Origin: Chitinophaga pinensis
Lineage (GTDB): Bacteria > Bacteroidota > Bacteroidia > Chitinophagales > Chitinophagaceae
Assembly (NCBI GenBank): GCA_945862385.1
Contig: CAMAXV010000005.1
Span: forward strand, 1 to 64,000
DNA: 64,000 nt
Direction: 5' to 3'
The notes under the pieces are model-generated. The model saw only the letters and a list, made by a program, of their open reading frames with translations, made no database searches and was not told where the DNA came from. The translations under genes were made by a program, and so were the position numbers. Of the stretch, positions 30,601 through 40,161 are shown one piece after another. The first letter of the stretch is position 1; the number at the start of each line of letters is the position of its first letter.

Positions 30601-30850
30601 TTGTCCGACCAGCGCCATTGTTTTTGGTAATGTAAATGACAAAAACAGTCCGGTTACCAAAATCCGCTCAGAAGAGCAAACCAACAGGGTCTTCTACTCA
30701 CTGGAACAAATACACGTGCTGCCCGGGGTTAACTACCTGGCTAAAATCAGGAATACCGACAGGCATGTAGGCGTAGCGGAGGAAGCACACCATGCAGCTG
30801 CACCAGCCGGTGAGCATGCAAGTGAGCCAAAAACTGAAGCTGCACATTGA
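27686..30850 (+). CDS. actB: Alternative complex III iron-sulfur / molybdopterin-like subunit ActB
   Basis: [23 protein letters not shown] N-terminus; ferredoxin motifs [52 protein letters not shown]. Confidence 0.92.
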   Translation: [1054 protein letters not shown]

Positions 30851-30889
30851 TAGTATAGATTGAAGGGAAATCGCATAAACGACCAACAC

Positions 30890-32362
30890 ATGAGTGTAAC
30901 AAAGTACGAATCACAATTAAGAGAACCATTGGTGAATGGTGACAAGACCTATGGTCAGGTTACCCAAGACATCGTGCACACCATCGAAGCCAAGCCTACC
31001 CGTTTGTGGTATATTGGTTTTTATGTATCGGTTGCCTTACTCCTTTTCGGAGTTTATTCTGTTTACCGTGAAGTGGTTTACGGTATCGGACAGTGGAATG
31101 TAAACCGGACGATAGGCTGGGGCTGGGATATTACCAACTTCGTATGGTGGGTAGGTATCGGTCACGCCGGTACTTTGATTTCTGCGATCCTCCTCCTGTT
31201 CCGTCAGGGTTGGAGAACAGGAGTAAACCGCGCTGCTGAGGCCATGACCATTTTTGCGGTAATGTGTGCCGGTCAGTTCCCGATTTTCCACATGGGAAGG
31301 GTTTGGATGGCATTTTTTACTTTACCTTATCCAAATACACGCGGACCATTATGGCCTAACTTCAATTCACCTTTGTTGTGGGACGTATTTGCGATTTCAA
31401 CTTACTTCACTGTATCCTTGCTTTTCTGGTATTCAGGTCTTTTGCCTGATCTGGCAACAGTAAGAGACAGGGCAAAGACTAAATTGCGTAAACATCTTTA
31501 TGGTATAGCATCTTTCGGATGGTCTGGAAGTACAAAACACTGGCAGCGTCATGAGAGTCTTTCTCTTGTTCTGGCAGGTTTGTCTACACCGCTTGTATTG
31601 TCGGTTCATACCATTGTATCTTTTGACTTCGCCACTTCGGTGGTTCCAGGCTGGCATACAACGATCTTCCCTCCTTATTTCGTGGCAGGAGCGATATTCT
31701 CCGGTTTCGCGATGGTACAGACCCTGATGCTGATATTGAGAAAGGTCATGAACCTGCAGGATTACATCACCCTCGGTCACATTGAGGCTATGAACAAGGT
31801 AATCGTACTTACAGGTTCAATCGTAGGTTGCGCTTACCTTACTGAGCTTTTCATGGCCTGGTATTCTCAGGTTCCTTTTGAGCAGGATATCTTCTTCAAA
31901 TACAGGATTGCTGGTCCATATGGCTGGAGCTACTGGTTGATGATGACATGTAACGTAGTTTCTCCTCAGTTGTTCTGGTCAAGGAAGCTCCGGAGGAATG
32001 TATTATTCACCTTCATCATGAGTATTGTGGTGAATATCGGTATGTGGTTTGAGCGTTTTGTGATCATCGTATCATCATTGTACCGCGACTATCTTCCTTC
32101 TTCCTGGTCTATTTACTACAGACCAACTATTTGGGAAGTCGGTTTCTATCTCGGAACATTTGGTCTTTTCTTCACTTGTTTCTTCCTTTTCTCCAAATAC
32201 TTCCCGGTAATTGCCATTGCAGAGATTAAGTATGTGTTGAAAACAACCGGAGAAAGCTATAAGAATGACATGTCAACTCTTGAAAATAAAAATGTGGATG
32301 AGTTTATACATGAAATGCACGATCATCATGAAGAGGGTTCAGTAAAAGTGGTACATCATTAA
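30890..32362 (+). CDS. actC: Alternative complex III NrfD-like integral membrane subunit ActC
   Basis: Polytopic NrfD-like protein with WWVGIGHAGTLISAILLLFRQGWRTGVNRAAEAMT; position in the act cluster. Confidence 0.9.
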   Translation: MSVTKYESQLREPLVNGDKTYGQVTQDIVHTIEAKPTRLWYIGFYVSVALLLFGVYSVYREVVYGIGQWNVNRTIGWGWDITNFVWWVGIGHAGTLISAILLLFRQGWRTGVNRAAEAMTIFAVMCAGQFPIFHMGRVWMAFFTLPYPNTRGPLWPNFNSPLLWDVFAISTYFTVSLLFWYSGLLPDLATVRDRAKTKLRKHLYGIASFGWSGSTKHWQRHESLSLVLAGLSTPLVLSVHTIVSFDFATSVVPGWHTTIFPPYFVAGAIFSGFAMVQTLMLILRKVMNLQDYITLGHIEAMNKVIVLTGSIVGCAYLTELFMAWYSQVPFEQDIFFKYRIAGPYGWSYWLMMTCNVVSPQLFWSRKLRRNVLFTFIMSIVVNIGMWFERFVIIVSSLYRDYLPSSWSIYYRPTIWEVGFYLGTFGLFFTCFFLFSKYFPVIAIAEIKYVLKTTGESYKNDMSTLENKNVDEFIHEMHDHHEEGSVKVVHH

Positions 32363-32387
32363 TCAATCAACCTGTAAATTAGATAAA

Positions 32388-32972
32388 ATGGCTTTGAAAA
32401 AATTTGTTGTTGGCTGTTTTGAGGATGAGAAGGTTTTATTTCCGGCTGTAGCCAAAGTCAGGAAAGCTGGATATAAATTCCACGACATCTACACGCCATT
32501 TCCTGTTCACGGACTGGATAAGGCGATGGGATTGAGGGATACGAGTATTCATACTGCGGGATTCCTTTTCGGTATGATCGGTACAACAACAGCTGTAACA
32601 TTCATGACATGGGTGTTTACAAAAGACTGGCCTGTGAATATTGGCGGTAAGCCCAATTTTGCCTTGCCGGCCTGGATTCCCATTACCTTCGAGTTGACGG
32701 TTCTTTGTGCTGCTGTTGGCATGGTACTTACATTCTGTTATATATGCCAGCTTGCACCATTTGTAAAAAAACATACTTTTCATCCACGTGCTACAGACGA
32801 TCTTTTCGTGATGGTTATAGAGTGTGGTGAAAAAACAGATGAGCAGGAGCTTACAACATTGCTCAATAGTGTTGGTGCCCAGGAAGTCAATACACAGGTT
32901 GCTGAAGAAGGTTGGTGGATTGGCAGGTACGATCAGGAGCAGGAGTTGTACAAGGAACCCAATATTGCATAA
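32388..32972 (+). CDS. actD: Alternative complex III subunit ActD (DUF3341)
   Basis: VVGCFEDEKVLFPAVAKVRKAGYKFHDIYTPFPVHGLDKAMGLRDT. Confidence 0.9.
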   Translation: MALKKFVVGCFEDEKVLFPAVAKVRKAGYKFHDIYTPFPVHGLDKAMGLRDTSIHTAGFLFGMIGTTTAVTFMTWVFTKDWPVNIGGKPNFALPAWIPITFELTVLCAAVGMVLTFCYICQLAPFVKKHTFHPRATDDLFVMVIECGEKTDEQELTTLLNSVGAQEVNTQVAEEGWWIGRYDQEQELYKEPNIA

Positions 32973-33016
32973 TTAAAGTGAGCGGGAAGAGCAGAGATCA
33001 TAAAACACAACAACAG

Positions 33017-33601
33017 ATGAAAAGAGCAACAATTATTTTCTGTGGACTCACTGCAATGCTGATGGCAGCTGCAGGTTGCAGCGATGTGAAAAGAACCCCG
33101 GGCAAAGTATATATGCCTGATATGGCAAATAGCCGTGCCTATGAGACTTATTCGGTAAATCCTGTATTTGCAGATGGCAGAACGAGTCAGGGCCCGGTTG
33201 CAGGAACAATAAAACGCGGTGAAGAATATCCAGTTCACCTTGAAATGGATAAATTGGGAGATACTGCCAATTACTTCGCTTCACGCTCCCTTCCCAACCC
33301 CATTGATTCGCTTACAGCAGACCAATTGAAAGAAAGTGAGAGGCTTTACCTGATCAACTGTGGCATATGTCATGGTGCTAAACTTGACGGTAATGGTCCG
33401 CTTTGGAAAGATGGTGACGGACCCTACCCTTCCAAGCCTGCAGCACTTGTTGGAGATGCCAAATATGAATCTATGCCTGAAGGTCAGATGTTCTACTCCA
33501 TCACATTCGGAAAAAACCTGATGGGTAGTTATGCTTCCCAGTTGAGTGCTAAACAGCGCTGGCAGGTGATAAAGTACATCAAGACAAAACAGGGAAAATA
33601 A
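33017..33601 (+). CDS. actE: Alternative complex III cytochrome c lipoprotein ActE
   Basis: Lipobox AAAGCS; YMPDMANSRAYETY; CGICHG heme motif. Confidence 0.88.
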   Translation: MKRATIIFCGLTAMLMAAAGCSDVKRTPGKVYMPDMANSRAYETYSVNPVFADGRTSQGPVAGTIKRGEEYPVHLEMDKLGDTANYFASRSLPNPIDSLTADQLKESERLYLINCGICHGAKLDGNGPLWKDGDGPYPSKPAALVGDAKYESMPEGQMFYSITFGKNLMGSYASQLSAKQRWQVIKYIKTKQGK

Positions 33602-33629
33602 TTACAACCAACGTTTTAAATAATCAGGG

Positions 33630-34850
33630 ATGATCAAGCAACAATTCGAGATTTCGGCAGGGTATAAAAAGTGGACGAACATCCTACTCGGTGTGGGTGG
33701 ACTGGCCCTTGTGCTCGGAATCATTTTCCTCGGAATGAGCAAAGAACCGGTTGAACAGACACGTTTTTGGGCAGTACTGCTTCAGAATAGTGTTTTCTTC
33801 CTGCTGGTTGTAAATGCCAGTATGTTTTTCATTTGCGTCACCACAATGGCACATGGTGGGTGGCAGATGGCTTTCAGAAGAGTACCGGAGGCAATATCCA
33901 GTTTAGTGCCCGTATTTGGATTACTTACCCTAATTATATTTATTGCCATTGTATTTGGTCACAGACATGATATTTATCATTGGCTTGATAAGGAACATGT
34001 TGAACATGATCCTATCCTTAAAGGTAAGCGTGCGTTTCTGAATCCGGCTTTCTTCATGATCTGGTCTGTAGTTGCAATAGGCTTGTGGTCTTTTCTCGGT
34101 TCCAAGATCAGGAAACTTTCATCTGAAGCTGATGAGCAGATGGATCAGGAAACAGGACGTAAATACATCATTAAGAATACTGCATGGGCAGCTGCTTTCT
34201 TAGTTGCATTCGGATTGACTGTAGGGTCTACTATTCCCTGGTTGTGGTTAATGAGTATTGATGCACACTGGTATTCTACCATGTACAGCTGGTATACATT
34301 CGCCAGTTCATTTGTTGCAGGTATGTCTTTGGTAGCTTTATTTGTAGTTTACCTGAAAAACAGGGATTACCTGGAGTATGTTACAGAAGAGCACTTGCAT
34401 GACATTGGTAAGTTTATGTTTGCATTCTCAGTTTTCTGGACATACCTGTGGTATTCACAGTTCATGTTGATTTGGTATGCCAATATTCCTGAAGAAACTA
34501 TTTACTTTAAGCCCAGGATGCAGGGACCATACAGGGTTATTTTCTTCCTGAACCTAATCCTCAATTTCGCAGTACCTTTCTTATTGTTGATGCGCAGAGG
34601 ATCAAAAAGGAATTACACCACAATAACTGCATTAGCCGTATTGATAATTTTGGGTCACTGGACTGATTTTTATCAGATGGTAATGCCAGGCACATTACAT
34701 GAACATTATAGTCTTGGATGGTTCGAATTTGGTATATTGGCATTGTATGCGGGATTGATTATGTTCTTTGTGGGCAAAGGGTTGACTAAAAAACCACTGG
34801 TGGCTGAGCATCATCCATTCCTGAAAGAAAGTATAATACACCATACATAA
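33630..34850 (+). CDS. actF: Alternative complex III integral membrane subunit ActF
   Basis: Polytopic protein; WTYLWYSQFMLIWYANIPEET; position in the cluster. Confidence 0.85.
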   Translation: MIKQQFEISAGYKKWTNILLGVGGLALVLGIIFLGMSKEPVEQTRFWAVLLQNSVFFLLVVNASMFFICVTTMAHGGWQMAFRRVPEAISSLVPVFGLLTLIIFIAIVFGHRHDIYHWLDKEHVEHDPILKGKRAFLNPAFFMIWSVVAIGLWSFLGSKIRKLSSEADEQMDQETGRKYIIKNTAWAAAFLVAFGLTVGSTIPWLWLMSIDAHWYSTMYSWYTFASSFVAGMSLVALFVVYLKNRDYLEYVTEEHLHDIGKFMFAFSVFWTYLWYSQFMLIWYANIPEETIYFKPRMQGPYRVIFFLNLILNFAVPFLLLMRRGSKRNYTTITALAVLIILGHWTDFYQMVMPGTLHEHYSLGWFEFGILALYAGLIMFFVGKGLTKKPLVAEHHPFLKESIIHHT

Positions 34851-34901
34851 GGATTCTGTGCAGAAGAAAACTGAATTACTAACAAAATATAAGTAAAGAT
34901 C

Positions 34902-35957
34902 ATGTCGGGTTATTTCATTTTAGCAATATTAGCGCTGGCGTTTGTGGTCACATTTCAGATCGCAAAAGCAAGTGAATATGTATCCGTGTTGAAAGGAGAG
35001 GAAAAATCATTCAGACAGAACAACAAGATTAATGCCTTCCTTTTTATCATTTTTCTCGTTCTGGGTCTTGCCGGAGCATGGTGGTGCAATGAGTTGTTTT
35101 ACCATAAAACACTTTTAGCACAGCCTGCTGCTTCAGAACATGGAGAGAAGATTGATTTCATGCTGTTCATTACCATTGCTGTTACTGGTGTTGTTTTCCT
35201 GCTAACTCAGATTTTACTTTTCTGGTTTGCTTACAAATACCAGTTTAGTGAAAAAAGAACCGTTTATTATTTTCCGCATAACAATAAACTGGAGTTGCTG
35301 TGGACTGTAGTTCCGGCTATATTCCTTACCATCCTGGTTGGTTTTGGTCTGTTTTACTGGTTTAAAATTACCGGTGATGCCCCTAAGGATGCCCAGATTG
35401 TGGAGATTACCGGTAAGCAGTTCAACTGGATGATGCGTTACCCTGGTAAGGATAATGTATTGGGCAGAAAGAACTACAGGTTAACAGACGCATCTAATGG
35501 TAATGCCCTGGGTGTTGATTGGGAAGATGGCGCAAGTCATGACGATATAGAAGCTACAGAAATGCACCTTGTGGTTGGAAAGCCAGTACAGCTGGTAATT
35601 AACGCGCAAGATGTTATTCACGACGTAGGTTTGGTGCATTTCAGACTTAAGATGGACGCAGTTCCAGGTATTCCAACAACACTTTGGTTTACACCCTTGT
35701 ATACTACAGCTCAGATGAAAGAGATTACAGGAAATAAAGATTTCGTGTATGAAATTTCATGTGATCAGATGTGCGGCAGCGGTCACTATTCCATGAGGGG
35801 TGTGATTGTTGTAGAAACACAAGCTGAATATGATGCATGGATTGCTTCACTCAAACCTCAATATCAGACAGTTCAACAGGCAAGTGCACCCGCACCAGCT
35901 GCTGCTGACTCTTCTGCTGTTGCTGCAACCACTAAACCCTTGGCCCAACTGAAATAA
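34902..35957 (+). CDS. coxB: Cytochrome c oxidase subunit II
   Basis: ELLWTVVPAIFLTILVGFGLFYW; CuA motif CDQMCGSGHYSMRG. Confidence 0.92.
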   Translation: MSGYFILAILALAFVVTFQIAKASEYVSVLKGEEKSFRQNNKINAFLFIIFLVLGLAGAWWCNELFYHKTLLAQPAASEHGEKIDFMLFITIAVTGVVFLLTQILLFWFAYKYQFSEKRTVYYFPHNNKLELLWTVVPAIFLTILVGFGLFYWFKITGDAPKDAQIVEITGKQFNWMMRYPGKDNVLGRKNYRLTDASNGNALGVDWEDGASHDDIEATEMHLVVGKPVQLVINAQDVIHDVGLVHFRLKMDAVPGIPTTLWFTPLYTTAQMKEITGNKDFVYEISCDQMCGSGHYSMRGVIVVETQAEYDAWIASLKPQYQTVQQASAPAPAAADSSAVAATTKPLAQLK

Positions 35958-35981
35958 CGAAAACTGTAAAAAAGACTAACA

Positions 35982-37805
35982 ATGAGCAGCGAAACAATCA
36001 CACACGGACACACAGCGGAAGCTTCAGTTCATTCGCATGATTCTCATGAGGCGCATGGCCATGATCATCATCATGAAGAGACGTTTCTGACCAAGTATGT
36101 TTTCACAACAGATCATAAAATGATCGGAAAACAGTTTCTTATCACAGGTATTATCTGGGCTATAATCGGAGGGTTGTTCTCTGTGCTTTTCCGTCTTCAG
36201 CTTGGTTATCCTGAAATGACTTTTCCTTTTCTGGAAGACCTTTTTGGTAAATGGGCTGCAGGCGGTAGAATTTCAAATGAGTTTTACTATGCTTTGGTTA
36301 CCATGCATGGTACAATCCTCGTTTTCTTTGTACTTACAGCTGGTTTGAGTGGAACCTTTGCCAACATCCTTATTCCTCTCCAAATTGGTGCAAGGGATAT
36401 GGCATCTGGTTTTCTGAATATGCTTAGCTACTGGTTCTTTTTCCTCGCCAGTGTTGTGATGTTTGCCTCTCTTTTTATTCAAACAGGACCTGCTGCAGGT
36501 GGTTGGACAGTTTATCCGCCATTAAGTGCGCTAGGTCAGGCAAGTGAAGGATCTAAGCTGGGTATGGATTTCTGGTTGATATCTATGGCATTTTTTATCG
36601 TGTCATCTCTTTTAGGTGGTTTGAACTACATCTCTACCATCCTGAACTTAAGAACAAAGGGTATGAGTATGACGAGAATGCCACTGACCATGTGGGCCAT
36701 TTTCTTCACCGCAGTTTTGGGTGTATTGTCATTCCCAGTTTTACTTTCTGGTGCAGTGCTTCTTTTATTTGACCGAAATCTCGGAACCAGTTTCTTCCTC
36801 TCAGAAATTGTAGTGAAAGGTGAAATCCTGCCAAACGAAGGGGGATCCGCTATTCTCTACCAACACCTTTTCTGGTTTTTGGGTCATCCAGAGGTTTATA
36901 TCATTCTTCTGCCAGCAATGGGTATGGTTTCGGAAATCCTTTCTGTAAACTCCAGAAAACCAATCTTCGGTTATTTGGCGATGGTAGGATCTCTTTTTGC
37001 CATCTGTATCCTGGCATTCCTTGTATGGGCTCATCATATGTTCGTAACAGGCTTGAATCCATTCCTCGGAGCATTCTTCGTATTGCTTACGCTACTCATT
37101 GCAGTACCTTCAGCCATTAAGGTTTTTAACTGGTTAACTACATTGTGGAAAGGAAATATTCGCTTCACTCCAGCAATGTTGTTTGCAATAGGCTTTGTGA
37201 GTCTGTTTATTTCAGGTGGACTAACAGGTATCTTCCTGGGTAATTCAACACTTGATATTCACTTGCACGATACCTACTTTGTAATTGCACACTTCCACAT
37301 TGTAATGGGTGTTGCATCCTTCTTTGGCATGTTTGCTGGAGTATACCACTGGTTCCCCAAGATGTATGGTCGTTATCTTAATAACACCATGGCTAATATT
37401 CATTTTTGGGTTACTCTTGTAGGTTCTTACCTTATTTTCTGGCCAATGCACTACTCTGGTCTGGCAGGTATGCCAAGGCGTTATACCGATTGGAGCAACT
37501 GGCAGTCTTTCAATATGTTCGCTGACATGAACAGGTTTATCAGTACTGTTGCTATGATTGTTTTTGCTGTTCAGTTGCTTTTTGTGTTTAACTTCTTTTA
37601 TTCCATTTTCAAGGGAAGGAAGGTTACGACGCAGAATCCATGGGGAGCTAACACGCTTGAGTGGACTACTCCAATCAACCCCGGACATGGTAACTGGCCT
37701 GGTGATATTCCTGAAGTACACAGGTGGGCGTATGACTACGGTAAGGATGGCAGGGATTTTATCCCTCAAACGGAGCCCGTAGGCGCCAATGAGTCAAAGC
37801 ATTAA
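35982..37805 (+). CDS. coxA: Cytochrome c oxidase subunit I
   Basis: WFLGHPEVYIILLPAMGM; HDTYFVIAHFHIVMG; His-rich N-terminus. Confidence 0.95.
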   Translation: MSSETITHGHTAEASVHSHDSHEAHGHDHHHEETFLTKYVFTTDHKMIGKQFLITGIIWAIIGGLFSVLFRLQLGYPEMTFPFLEDLFGKWAAGGRISNEFYYALVTMHGTILVFFVLTAGLSGTFANILIPLQIGARDMASGFLNMLSYWFFFLASVVMFASLFIQTGPAAGGWTVYPPLSALGQASEGSKLGMDFWLISMAFFIVSSLLGGLNYISTILNLRTKGMSMTRMPLTMWAIFFTAVLGVLSFPVLLSGAVLLLFDRNLGTSFFLSEIVVKGEILPNEGGSAILYQHLFWFLGHPEVYIILLPAMGMVSEILSVNSRKPIFGYLAMVGSLFAICILAFLVWAHHMFVTGLNPFLGAFFVLLTLLIAVPSAIKVFNWLTTLWKGNIRFTPAMLFAIGFVSLFISGGLTGIFLGNSTLDIHLHDTYFVIAHFHIVMGVASFFGMFAGVYHWFPKMYGRYLNNTMANIHFWVTLVGSYLIFWPMHYSGLAGMPRRYTDWSNWQSFNMFADMNRFISTVAMIVFAVQLLFVFNFFYSIFKGRKVTTQNPWGANTLEWTTPINPGHGNWPGDIPEVHRWAYDYGKDGRDFIPQTEPVGANESKH

Positions 37806-37811
37806 TTTAAA

Positions 37812-37837
37812 GCTCAACCGGATTTTTCCGGTTGAGC
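37812..37837 (+). promoter_or_regulatory. Perfect 11-bp stem, 4-nt loop hairpin between coxA and ctaB
   Basis: gctcaaccgga-tttt-tccggttgagc; no strong U-tract follows. Confidence 0.75.
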
Positions 37838-37849
37838 ATAACATATAAA

Positions 37850-38752
37850 ATGATGCAAATGGAGGATGGACAAGTGAGTATGGCATCAGGAATCAAGCAA
37901 AAGCTGAAAGATTACCAGCAGCTGATGAAATTCACACTGAGTTTCACAGTTGTTTTCTCCTCAGTAGTTTGTTACCTGCTTGTTCCGGGGATAGCATTTG
38001 ACATCATATCAGTTCTTTTACTTTTTGCAGGTGGTTTACTGGTCACTGGCGCAGCAAATGCAATCAATCAGGTTGCTGAAAAGGATACGGATGCGTTGAT
38101 GAAAAGAACAGCTTCCAGGCCTGTAGCATCGGGCAGGATGAGTCCAGATGAGGCATCAACGTTTGCAGTTATAGCAGCTGTATTTGGCATGTTTATCATT
38201 GGACTCTGGTTCAACTGGGTTGCTGCCCTGATTTCCGGATTTAGTCTTTTTTTATATGGGTATGTATATACACCTTTAAAAAAAGTTCATTCTATTTCCG
38301 TCCTGGTTGGTGCGATTCCCGGAGCCTTACCCTGTTTAATAGGTTGGGCTGCAGGTGATCCTGAACTTGGACCAGGTGGTTGGATCTTGTTCCTTTTGCA
38401 GTTCTTCTGGCAGTTTCCTCATTTTTGGGCAATAGCCTGGATTTCACATGAGGACTATACAAAAGCTGGTTTCAGGATGTTGCCATCAGCTGGAGGTCAG
38501 ACCAAATTCGCAGCTGTGCAATCTATCCTTTATGCCATTTTACTCATTCCCATTGGTGTTTTACCCTGGGCATTTGGTATGACTGGTTTAATTAGTCTTG
38601 TGATTGTAGGCGTTTCTAACCTGATTATGTTGTGGTTCTGTGTCAAATTATTCAGAGATATGGATATAAAGGCAGCCAGAGGTGTTATGTTTGGATCGTA
38701 TATCTATCTTCCGGTAGTTTTACTTTCATTACTTGCTGATAAATTAAACTGA
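37850..38752 (+). CDS. ctaB: Protoheme IX farnesyltransferase (heme o synthase)
   Basis: NAINQVAEKDTDALMKRTASRPVASGRM; YTPLKKVHSISVLVGAIPGALPCLIGW. ATG at 37850 preferred to the TTG inside the hairpin. Confidence 0.9.
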   Translation: MMQMEDGQVSMASGIKQKLKDYQQLMKFTLSFTVVFSSVVCYLLVPGIAFDIISVLLLFAGGLLVTGAANAINQVAEKDTDALMKRTASRPVASGRMSPDEASTFAVIAAVFGMFIIGLWFNWVAALISGFSLFLYGYVYTPLKKVHSISVLVGAIPGALPCLIGWAAGDPELGPGGWILFLLQFFWQFPHFWAIAWISHEDYTKAGFRMLPSAGGQTKFAAVQSILYAILLIPIGVLPWAFGMTGLISLVIVGVSNLIMLWFCVKLFRDMDIKAARGVMFGSYIYLPVVLLSLLADKLN

Positions 38753-38790
38753 TGGCGCTGGTTGGTGATATTGAATAAATAAATAAAAAG

Positions 38791-39354
38791 ATGACTGACT
38801 TTAATCGTAAAATACATCCCCATAAGTTTACACTTTGGATAGCCATTGGAAGTATCCTGATGATGTTTGCAGGATTGACATCGGCTTACATCGTTAAGCG
38901 GAGTCAGGCAAGCTGGATAATGTTGGAGATACCAGTTATATTCTGGTATTCTACCGGAGCTATCCTGGCGAGTAGTGTTTCAGTGCATTTATCACTGAAG
39001 GCATTGAGAAACCGTGAAATGCAAAATTACCAGCGCATGTTGGGCATCACGGCACTGCTTGGAGTTCTTTTTTTATTATTGCAGGTTGTAGGATTCAGTC
39101 AGTTTGAAGCCAAGGATATCCGTCTCGTAGGAGCCGGTTCCAATGCTTCTTACTCCTTTCTGCTTGCCATCTCTGGATTACATGGGCTCCATGTACTTGG
39201 TGGGGTGGTAGCCTTAGTAGTTCTAGCTATCAAGGCATTCAGCACCAAAGTCAGAACCTACAACACCATACCTTTAGAGGTAACTGCAACTTATTGGCAT
39301 TTTGTAGATGTATTATGGATCTACTTATTTATATTTTTTAACTGGATGAAATAA
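38791..39354 (+). CDS. Cytochrome c oxidase subunit III-like protein (first paralogue)
   Basis: AISGLHGLHVLGGVVALVVL; YWHFVDVLWIYLFIFF. Confidence 0.85.
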   Translation: MTDFNRKIHPHKFTLWIAIGSILMMFAGLTSAYIVKRSQASWIMLEIPVIFWYSTGAILASSVSVHLSLKALRNREMQNYQRMLGITALLGVLFLLLQVVGFSQFEAKDIRLVGAGSNASYSFLLAISGLHGLHVLGGVVALVVLAIKAFSTKVRTYNTIPLEVTATYWHFVDVLWIYLFIFFNWMK

Positions 39355-39392
39355 ATAATCTGGTTGATTTGAACCTTAAAACAAGCAACAGC

Positions 39393-40139
39393 ATGGCAAC
39401 AGTCCAAGCACACACGGAAACCAAATGGTGGGGTGGAGGAAAGAGTCCCTTCAATATTGAGTATGGTAAACTCATGATGTGGTATTTCCTGATGAGTGAT
39501 GCATTTACATTCGGAGCATTTCTTATTTCTTATGGTACAATTCGTTTCAGCCAGAACTACTGGCCTGATCCCAACGAAGTTTTTAATGCATTCCCACTTG
39601 CTGGTCATGCCAACCTACCCTTGGCTTTCGTGAGTTTGATGACATTCATCCTTATTGTGAGTTCAGTAACCATGGTTCTTGCTGTGCATGCAGGTCATCA
39701 CAATGATAAGAAAGGTGTAATTAAGTGGATGATTTGGACTATCATTGGCGGCTTTGCTTTCCTGGGTTGTCAGGCATGGGAGTGGACACACCTCATCACA
39801 GGTGACCACGCAGCACTCATCAATGGAGAGATCAAAAATATCGGTACTACAGTAACCATGAATCCATGGGGACCAGCATCTTCAATAACCGGAGCTGATG
39901 GTCATCTTGTTAACACTACTGGTCCTGTTGCTTTTGGTGGTTATTTCTTTGGTATAACCGGATTCCATGGTTTCCATGTATTCTCAGGTGTAATGATCAA
40001 TATTGTGATGCTGATTATGACTATTAATGGCACTTTTGAAAGAAGAGGACATTACCTGATGATTGAAAAGGCTGGTCTTTACTGGCACTTTGTGGATCTT
40101 GTATGGGTATTTGTATTCCTTTGTTTTTATCTCATCTAA
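39393..40139 (+). CDS. Cytochrome c oxidase subunit III (second paralogue)
   Basis: GITGFHGFHVFSGVMINIV; YWHFVDLVWVFVFLCFYL. Confidence 0.88.
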   Translation: MATVQAHTETKWWGGGKSPFNIEYGKLMMWYFLMSDAFTFGAFLISYGTIRFSQNYWPDPNEVFNAFPLAGHANLPLAFVSLMTFILIVSSVTMVLAVHAGHHNDKKGVIKWMIWTIIGGFAFLGCQAWEWTHLITGDHAALINGEIKNIGTTVTMNPWGPASSITGADGHLVNTTGPVAFGGYFFGITGFHGFHVFSGVMINIVMLIMTINGTFERRGHYLMIEKAGLYWHFVDLVWVFVFLCFYLI

Positions 40140-40161
40140 ATCACATTCAAAATATTATATC

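Noticed and set aside
27686-30850. ActB as an independent molybdopterin reductase system
   Set aside because: Its position with actA, C, D, E and F and the fused ferredoxin domain fit alternative complex III.
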